From assembly GCA_029582155.1 (NCBI GenBank), contig CM055907.1, positions 13,671,992 to 13,735,991 on the forward strand: a stretch of DNA of 64,000 nt. The letters are read 5' to 3'. Positions 24,101-29,800 of this stretch are shown piece by piece. The notes below the pieces were generated by a model. The model did not search any database, was not told the DNA's origin, and saw nothing but the letters and a program-made list of their open reading frames with translations. How positions within the stretch are numbered: position 1 is the stretch's first letter; every line of letters starts with the position of its first letter. The position numbers were made by a program, and so were the translations under genes. This DNA comes from Panopea generosa (Eukaryota; Mollusca; Bivalvia; Adapedonta; Hiatellidae).

Positions 24101-26148
24101 TTAGAGGCCTAAACTGAAACTGACTAGGTCGAGATCAGGGGTCGTATTCATTAACCATTCTTGAGAATATTCTTAGACTTGAGCTTGACAATCAAAAGTT
24201 CAACCTTAGATATTTCATTTACAATGACAAATAGAATAATTGTGATAGTGTATTTGACTATATATTAGGTGTCTATATTACATGCTTGTAAATTTTGGTC
24301 TCAAAATATGGTCTCTAAAAGTTTTTTCAAAATTCATTCTTTAGTTCAAGTCTAAGAATATTCTTAAAACTGGTTGATGAATACCACCCCAGTCTTTGGG
24401 CAAATTGTGTACAAGCTTTTTTAGATTTTATGAGAATTTGAACAGGCCAAAAAAGTGATTTTAAAACAGTCTTCTAGCCTGCAGTCGGTTCTTATTGAGA
24501 ACCTTTGAGCATGGCAAACAAATAAGTTTTTAACCCTTTACTTCATATAGATGCCTTTGGACACTTCTAATATAGACGCCTTTGGACACCTCTAATATAG
24601 AAGGCTTTTAAATTATTATATCTGAACTCTTCCTGCACTGTTTTTAAAGGAATTCTGTGATTGGTGCCGGAAAACGCATATCTATGGAGCAGGCCTTCTA
24701 AAGTTCCAAAATGCAAATCGGTCCAGGTTTTTTACTACCGTAAGAATCCCACTTTTTTAAAAAAATTGCCTTACATTATGCCTTTACATGTATGCATACC
24801 CCACCCACCATGTCAGCAGCATCATGTATTTTTCTGCGTTTATTTATTAATAAGGAGTATATTTCAAGTTTATTTGTGTATTATTTATAACATACTTTAC
24901 CACAATGTGTACATTTTAATGACTGACATTATGTTTCCGCGTTACTGAATAATTTTCATTATATTAAAAAAGACGTGCTTCATAGCGATAGACTCTTCCG
25001 ATAAACTTCCCTTATATCGTCAATGGTTTAGTCGAAATTGACATCATTTCGCACAGCAGGTGACAAAAGAAACGGATTATTGGGTCAAATGATATTGCCG
25101 CAAGGCATATTTCACAGGTCAGTATGGCATGATAAGAGCAATTTATGAGATTTTATACAACCGATAGAAAATATCTGGACCGATTTTTTATTGAAATTTG
25201 AAAATATTTGGACCGATTTTTTATTAAACTTTGAAACGAAAACCGGTTTTGAACTTCAGAAATTGGTCCAAAAACTGAAAAACCGGCAATTTTAGAAGGC
25301 CTGCTATGGAGTAAATGGTTAAGGAAGGTCTACTATCTGTGAAATTTGTGTGTATACATATATATACCTTGATCCATATCTTCCTCAGCCCTATCTTCTC
25401 CCTGTTGTCCCTGTAATCAATACAAGTCATTAGGCATTTCTCCATGAAGAATAAACAAAGTTTTAACCATTCCAAATTGTGTATGAAACTGTTTTCAGTT
25501 ATGTACATATTTTCATAACTGTTGAAAAAATAAACTTATGTTTTTTCCCTTATTCCAATGAAAATGCTGCTTAACTCCAATAGTATCGATCATGTTCCTA
25601 AAATCATGAAAAAAAATGCTGAGTAAGACAAAATTGAAAGAGTTGAAAATATCGAATGAATAATAATAACCAATAATTGTCTATAATAATGTACATAAAA
25701 TACAGTCAGTGATTCATTTTAGTGTAAGAATGATATACATGTATAAAATAGCAGCTACCTCATTTAATCTGTACTCAAAGTCTTGTTCATCCTGCAATGG
25801 CGTACCACCTCCCTCTCCTGAAACAGTAATGAGGAATCTGTGGCACAAAAACAAACAGCAGAATTTTAGGTGATCTTTTTAACATTTATACAAATAATGA
25901 CCCATGAATTTTCAAATCAATTCCCAGTTGGCAAGCCATTGCGTCAAAAATTGTAACCAAACATTTTAACATAAAGAAAATAATAGGAAGATTTGCTGAA
26001 TTTCAAAAATTCAGTAATTCTTTTGAAAGTGTGATATGCTGAAAATTTAATTTCCGTCTTATGCGTTAAATCATCACAAGTTAATCAAAAAATAGTATCA
26101 GAATTTAAGACATATATTCCAATTACCTGGTGAGTCGTCGATATCCAT
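12019..26148 (-). CDS. IWS1: IWS1 homologue (Spt6-interacting elongation factor), 5' eight coding exons, 3' end missing
   Basis: Eight exons join in frame without a stop: 26127-26148, 25759-25817, 25368-25410, 18460-19561, 17225-17359, 15616-15654, 12916-13022 and 12019-12139. They total 1628 nt, or 542 codons plus 2 nt, and every junction has AG/GT sites. The protein starts MDIDDSPGEGG and has a Ser/Pro/Gly-rich region, then an RS repeat domain at about residues 216-381, then acidic segments. The stretch DLVADIFGSSDEEEEFEGF in exon 7 closely matches the vertebrate IWS1 segment just before its folded TFIIS-N-like core. IWS1 is known to bind Spt6 and RNA polymerase II during elongation and to link it to histone methylation and mRNA export in the nucleus. 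The conserved C-terminal core is absent from the window: exon 8 ends with two bases of an open codon at a good donor and no following exon is visible before the gap at 11482. The disordered N-terminal half differs from the vertebrate SDSE-type repeats. Identity as IWS1 is strong; the 5' UTR end is not determined. Confidence 0.88.
12916..13022 (-). CDS. IWS1: IWS1 exon 7 with acidic F-x-G-F motif
   Basis: The exon is 107 nt between acceptor TTTTCAG and donor GTAATT, encoding residues 467-502. It contains ADIFGSSDEEEEFEGF, the best match to known IWS1 proteins in this window, followed by a basic tail ARKKEKKT. Residues 478-486 fit the pattern acidic-x-E-x-x-F-x-G-F, the motif through which IWS1 and other proteins bind LEDGF-type TFIIS N-terminal domains. 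Confidence 0.9.
13420..13733. mobile_element. Foldback element with about 65-bp arms and inner hairpins
   Basis: The arm 13420-13486 (containing ATACCCACGTCTAATCCATT) is the imperfect reverse complement of 13665-13733 (containing AATGGATTACACATGGGTAT). Two smaller hairpins sit inside: GTTCCCTTCATG...CGTGAAGGAAC (13590-13616) and TGCGTCGT...ACGACGCA (about 13629-13656). No coding capacity was seen. It lies in IWS1 intron 7... numbering from the start, the intron before exon 7. Confidence 0.7.
14324..14640 (+). mobile_element. tRNA-derived SINE, family A, best-preserved copy
   Basis: The head has TGGTCTAGTAGTAGAGTGTC (box A) and GGTCGTGGGTTTGATCCCC (box B). The body has TAGGTCTTGTCCGCCTGGTG and a tail of AAC triplets at 14626-14640. 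It lies in the IWS1 intron before exon 7. Confidence 0.85.
15047..15198. mobile_element. pogo/Tigger-like MITE (152 bp)
   Basis: The ends CAGTAAAACCTGT and ACAGGTTTGACTG are inverted and flanked by TA on both sides, which is the Tc1/mariner-pogo signature. It lies in IWS1 intron 6. Confidence 0.78.
15285..15445. repeat. Dispersed repeat, family D
   Basis: TATGCCATTTTCAACATAT, AAGACCTCCGGACGAATCAG and CCGCAAGTAACTGG recur at 17905-18075 and in part at 19640-19760. I do not recognise the family; part resembles the 3' half of SINE family B. Confidence 0.5.
15616..15654 (-). CDS. IWS1: IWS1 exon 6 (39-nt microexon)
   Basis: The exon is 39 nt between acceptor TTTTCAG and donor GTAAGT. It encodes HKTKGSDDESDK plus split codons at both ends. 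Its length is a multiple of three, so skipping it would keep the frame. Confidence 0.82.
15834..16353. mobile_element. pogo/Tigger-like MITE (about 520 bp)
   Basis: The left end CAGTCGAAAATCGTTATCTC and the right end GAGATAACGAGTTTCGAC form an imperfect inverted repeat next to TA. The interior has further GAGATATC blocks. It has no transposase and lies in IWS1 intron 5. Confidence 0.72.
17225..17359 (-). CDS. IWS1: IWS1 exon 5
   Basis: The exon is 135 nt between acceptor ATTATAG and donor GTAAGT. It encodes residues 409-453, continuing the Ser/Arg/Pro-rich domain (SRSRSRSPAGSGTPPYSPLG) and ending GPGD. Phase fits both neighbours. Confidence 0.85.
17905..18075. repeat. Dispersed repeat, family D
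   Basis: It carries TGGTGTTTAGCAATATTTTC, AAGACCTCAGAGTGAATCTG and GCAAGCAAGTGACAAACTTT in the same order as the copy at 15285. It lies in IWS1 intron 4. Confidence 0.5.
18460..19561 (-). CDS. IWS1: IWS1 exon 4, large Ser/Pro/Gly and RS-repeat exon
   Basis: The exon is 1102 nt with acceptor CTCTTAG and donor GTATGA, encoding residues 42-408. The first part (about 42-215) is irregular GSP/ASP-rich sequence. The second part holds 15 near-identical copies of the 11-residue unit SARSRSGSPAG plus a degenerate tail ending SGRSR. Low complexity and the Arg-Ser pattern predict a disordered, heavily phosphorylated nuclear domain of SR-protein type. Antisense frames across the repeats are also open, but this follows from the 33-bp unit. 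Confidence 0.88.
18541..19038 (-). repeat. Coding 33-bp minisatellite inside IWS1 exon 4
   Basis: About fifteen 33-bp units encode SARSRSGSPAG. Variants such as SPVG and SPAR occur in single units. The unit length keeps the reading frame, so copy-number change alters protein length without breaking it. Confidence 0.9.
19640..19765. repeat. Dispersed repeat, family D, partial
   Basis: It carries AAGACCTCAGAATGAATCTG, then a GCAAGTTACTGG end. It lies in IWS1 intron 3, close to exon 4. Confidence 0.5.
21050..21190 (+). promoter_or_regulatory. Candidate CCAAT/TATA promoter in IWS1 intron 3, antisense to IWS1
   Basis: CTGATTGG (about 21058), CCAATCAG (21103-21110) and another CTGATTGG (21132-21139) are CCAAT boxes in both orientations. 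TATATAAG follows at about 21156-21163 with unremarkable spacing, so a start near 21190 is possible. A splice-donor-like AGGTAATT lies at 21306. No product is recognised downstream. Confidence 0.35.
21820..22262. repeat. Direct repeat pair in IWS1 intron 3
   Basis: TTTCTCAGCATCTTATTTCA followed by AAAATCCCCACTTAAAA at 21820-21868 recurs at 22210-22255 with CACCTTATTTCAACAAG. The roughly 390 bp between them is AT-rich. It could be a pair of terminal repeats or a partial duplication. Confidence 0.5.
23140..23310 (+). mobile_element. SINE family B, head and partial body
   Basis: GCACAGTTGGTAGCATTCTG and TCATGAGTTTGAATACCC are followed by GAGACATTGCATCTCATTG, matching the family B body at 9930-9960 in reverse. 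It lies in IWS1 intron 3. Confidence 0.68.
24136..24392. mobile_element. MITE with long terminal inverted repeats
   Basis: The ends CAGGGGTCGTATTCATTAAC and, in reverse complement, CTGGGGTGGTATTCATCAAC, are followed by matching TCTTAGACTTGA blocks, so the arms reach about 45 bp. No clear target duplication is visible. It lies in IWS1 intron 3. Confidence 0.72.
24534..25318. mobile_element. piggyBac-like MITE, TTAA-flanked, interrupted by a hAT-like MITE
   Basis: TTAA occurs at 24530-24533 and 25319-25322. The left end reads CCCTTTACTTCATA and the right end TATGGAGTAAATGG, an imperfect inverted pair. The element itself is 24534-24689 plus 25312-25318, split by the nested insertion. TTAA duplication with ends starting CCC is typical of the piggyBac superfamily. 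It lies in IWS1 intron 3. Confidence 0.8.
24690..25303. mobile_element. hAT-like MITE nested in the piggyBac-like MITE
   Basis: The termini CAGGCCTTCTAAA and TTTTAGAAGGCCTG are inverted repeats. They are flanked by a perfect 8-bp duplication CTATGGAG at 24682-24689 and 25304-25311, the size typical of hAT elements. No transposase frame is present, so it is non-autonomous. Confidence 0.85.
25368..25410 (-). CDS. IWS1: IWS1 exon 3
   Basis: The exon is 43 nt between acceptor ATTACAG and donor GTATAT. It encodes GQQGEDRAEEDMDQ and leaves one base, which with the first two bases of exon 4 makes an Asp codon. Confidence 0.8.
25759..25817 (-). CDS. IWS1: IWS1 exon 2
   Basis: The exon is 59 nt, preceded by acceptor TTTCAG and followed by donor GTAGCT. 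It encodes residues 8-27, an acidic stretch ending FEYRLNE, and ends in phase 0. Confidence 0.8.
26127..26148 (-). CDS. IWS1: IWS1 exon 1 (coding part)
   Basis: It encodes MDIDDSP plus one base. The start is chosen because an in-frame ATG lies 22 nt before a donor GTAATT and its phase fits exon 2. The 5' UTR continues to higher coordinates for an unknown length. Confidence 0.8.
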
Positions 26149-26416
26149 TTTATTCCAGGTGTTCTCTCAAAATAGTTTAAATATGTTTTGTCAGTCAAAA
26201 TGTGTTTTTTTCTTTCGTTGTGTCTCACAAAATGAAAAGAATAGAGGTTTTCCGAATGAATTATGATGGTTTGGTAATATATCAAACACTAATAGCATTT
26301 AGGTATGAGTTACCATCGTCAAATTCAAGGCTAACTATACGGGACGGTAGCCGCAGTATTGTGGATATGTAGTGATATATAGTGACCAAATGTTGCGGAT
26401 TAAACCTACCTACCAA

Positions 26417-26490
26417 ACGACACGACACGACACACGACACACGACACACGATACACAAACAACACAGCACACAACACAACACACAACATG
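26417..26490. repeat. Simple repeat (CGACA / CACAA type)
   Basis: Short ACGACAC units grade into AACACAC units. It lies between the two divergent genes. Confidence 0.75.
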
Positions 26491-26546
26491 AATGACTGAA
26501 TCCTTTGATGGAATCGACTTAATAAATGGCTTTTAAAACGAGCGTT

Positions 26547-26617
26547 CATATATAAGAGCAAGAGACATAATAAAAAATGTATTATGTCTCTGATTAGAGC
26601 CCTTGCTTGTATATATT
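26547..26617. repeat. Hairpin-forming inverted repeat in the shared promoter region
   Basis: The inner arms AGAGACATAAT and ATTATGTCTCT surround an A/T loop. The outer arms AGCAAG and CTTGCT, then TATATA on both sides, extend the symmetry. It may be a small foldback element. Confidence 0.55.
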
Positions 26618-26841
26618 AAGTCCTTGTGGGGGGTATCTCAATCTGGATACGAAAACGATATAAACATTGTTAAAAACAATCAAACACAACCGCCAAGTTC
26701 ACACCGATTTAAAATACCGATAGCTATAAACTATTTCACCGACCAACTTGCACCAATGTACAAACCGGCTGGTGTATTCGCGACGACGACAACTGATTCG
26801 TCAGTCATTTTCGCCAGTCCGATGAAAAGAAAAGCAAAATT

Positions 26842-26844
26842 ATG
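26842..26844 (+). CDS. DCUN1D1: DCUN1D1 exon 1: coding part is the ATG alone
   Basis: The ATG abuts a donor GTAAGA. Exon 2 opens with CAT AAA TTA, giving [10 protein letters not shown], which parallels vertebrate [10 protein letters not shown]. Any in-frame upstream ATG would add residues that family members lack. Confidence 0.75.
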
Positions 26845-29800
26845 GTAAGATGTAAAGTTTGTTTTTACACAGATCTCTATGTTTTGTTACTTAATTAGAT
26901 AAACGTTTAACTCTTATGACAATATTTATTTATTCCAGCATAAATTAAAAAGTTCCCAGAGAGATAAAGTGCGACAGTTCATAGCTTTTACGCAGACCAC
27001 AGAGAAAACTGGAATCCACTGTTTAACACACCATGATTGGAAATTGGATGTCGCAGTTGACAACTATTTCCAAAACCCAGACAAATATAACGAGTCTTCC
27101 AGACCAACAGTTGACAGAAAGCGACTTGAAGCACTGTGGCAACGGTATAAAGGTAAAATACAGGAACTTGAGCCGTTTTATAAAATTACCCCACCCACTT
27201 ATCCTGTAATTTTGACCCGTGAAGATCCAGATTTGAGTAGTATTGACTTACCCGCAGGGGACATTGAGTCTGTATTTTGTGACATATTTATTAGTGTAGA
27301 GGATGTGAGAAATATATTGTAAACTAAAGTTGAATAAAGCATGTGGACCAGATTTCTTTTATGTTAACATTATGAGGTATGTTATTGAGCTTGCAATTCC
27401 ATTAGCTTATATTTTCAACTTATCTCTAAGATCTGGAACTATTCCTCAGGATTGACACCTCTCTTCAAGAAAGGATCACATACTTCTGCTTCAAACTATA
27501 GGCCGTGTCCTTGACCAGTCAGGTCATTAAAATACTAGAAAAGGTAAAACAGGACAAATTGGTCAAGCATACTGAGGAAAGTCAGATCATCTCTTGCCAT
27601 CAGCACGGCTGTCAGAAAAAGAATTCATGTGTTGCACAGTTACTTGAATGTCTAAATGATTGGACTGAATTCTTTGATAACAAGCAAGCTACGGATATTA
27701 TATATACTTATATTTTGCTAAGGCCTTCAACACTGTGCCTCATAAGAGACTAATACTGAAATTACGAAGTCAGAGGAATTAGAGGAAATATTCTTTGTTG
27801 AATAGAGTCCTTTTTGGCTGATATATGTCAAAGAGTGGTTTTGCCAGGTGGTTCTTCTTCATGGAAACCAGTATATAGTGGTGTTCCCCAGGGGTCGATT
27901 TAAGGACCGACCAATTTTATTCTTACTATACGTTAATGACAATCTGACTAAAGTGCACGATCTTCCATATGCGTAGCGAAAATAGGAGATGATTTTAATG
28001 AGATTGACGTTAATGATATCCCAGTCAGGTGCACTTAACAGTGAAAATGTTTGCAGATGACACTATATCATATCGCATTGCCAGTGATGTAGAGAACTGC
28101 AAACTTCTTCAGGAAGACTTAAATTCATTAGCTGCTTGGGCAAATAAATGGTTACTTTGTTTTAATGAGAAAAAATGTATAGTTATCAAAATAAGACAGT
28201 CCCTTGAATTTAAATATTCAATTAATGGTATCTTCTTGGATGAGGAGGAGAGACAGAAGGATTTGGGTGTATTTATATCAAATTCTTTGAAGTCGGACAT
28301 TCATATTTCAAAGGTTGTGAAAAAGGCTTATACAACAATAGAACTTATCAAACAATGTTTTACTGATTATAGACATGAGAAGATTAAGACCTTATATGTT
28401 ACCATGATATGACCGGAATTAGAATACAGATCACCTGTGTGGTCAACATATTTAAGAAAAGATATTGAAGAAATAGATAAAGTTCAAAGGCAGTGCCTCA
28501 GACTTTCTAATGACATGGTTCATTTTCTTAGCTTACAGAGCAGAAGATTTTGTTAAGACATGTGTAAAACTTACAAGTTCATAAATAATCTATACAGAAC
28601 TGAAAGGTCACAATTTTTTACATTTTGTGATACTCCTACTCGTGGTCAATAAATTAAACTTGAAAATTATTATGCAAGTACTGACATTCATAAACATTTT
28701 TTTGCTAACCATATTGTTGATAAGTGGAATAAGCTTCCATCAAGCATGATCTTAGCACCATCAGTGAACACGCTCAAGAAAAAATTGAGACCCCTACCTG
28801 ATGGCAAAGGGGATAATCCAGTAAAGTAAATCTAAATAAAATCTATCTTCCAACCTCTACTTCTGATCAGGAGTCTTCTTAGACTGTAAAGTTGTCCTGA
28901 TAAAACCACCTTCATATTACTTTGTATTACTAACAGATGGCACAATCATAGCTATATTTTAACTATATATCAAACTTATGTAAACTTAGGCAATTGTTAT
29001 TGTTATCAACCTGAATAAGTGGGCGGTAATGCAGTAGATAGAATATTCAAACTTGTTGTTTATGCCAGAGGTTGCAGGGTCGATACCCAGCTCAGATCAA
29101 TGCCTCACTAAAAACAACACTCAGTACTGTCCCTACCCAGGAAGCTGGCTGGAGAGCTGTCATATAAGTATTGAGCATAAGCTAAAATAAATAAATAAGT
29201 ATAAACTAACCTGAATTCTTTTCTTTTGTTACTTCCAGCTCTCAGTTTTTGATTGTATAAGGAAGGGGCCATTTGCATCACTGATTTGCATTGATGTTCA
29301 GTGAGATCTTTTACATGCACTGTGTATGAACACTTGCACACAAGCTGACTGCTTTAAAGGATTTCATGTTCTGGGGTCCTCTGGGTCTTGGAGTTAGCAT
29401 GCTCACCACCAGACTACTGCAACTCAATTCATTTTCCTAATGGAGCTGTGAGTGCTTTTTGCAAGATCCAATGCCCCATTGTTCTCAAGATGTGACCAAT
29501 ACATAAGTCTATTATGCATATTTCCACAAAGGAATTGTCGTTCTGCTGATACATATATGTGAATGAGAAAAATCAGAAAACTTATATTCTTGTTCCCTGT
29601 ATGCAGTGTTACAGGTCTTAGTTTACCTTAATAAACAGATCTAAATTCAGCTACTTTTCAAATAAAAAAAAGGTCTTTATCAAATTATATTTGATAATTA
29701 ATGGATAGAATAGGATCTTAACAGTGTAACACTTCATTTTCCAGATTGCTAAAGCCTAAAATAAATCCAAATATACCATCAATCACACTGTTTTTTCCCA

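Larger units (their letters stand above)
26149..26841. promoter_or_regulatory. Divergent intergenic region between IWS1 and DCUN1D1
   Basis: The two start codons are 693 bp apart and diverge, so both promoters and 5' UTRs must lie here. It contains a CA/GACAC-type simple repeat at 26417-26490 and an imperfect hairpin at 26547-26617. I see no convincing TATA box for either gene, as is common for housekeeping genes. Transcription start sites are not determined. Confidence 0.6.
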
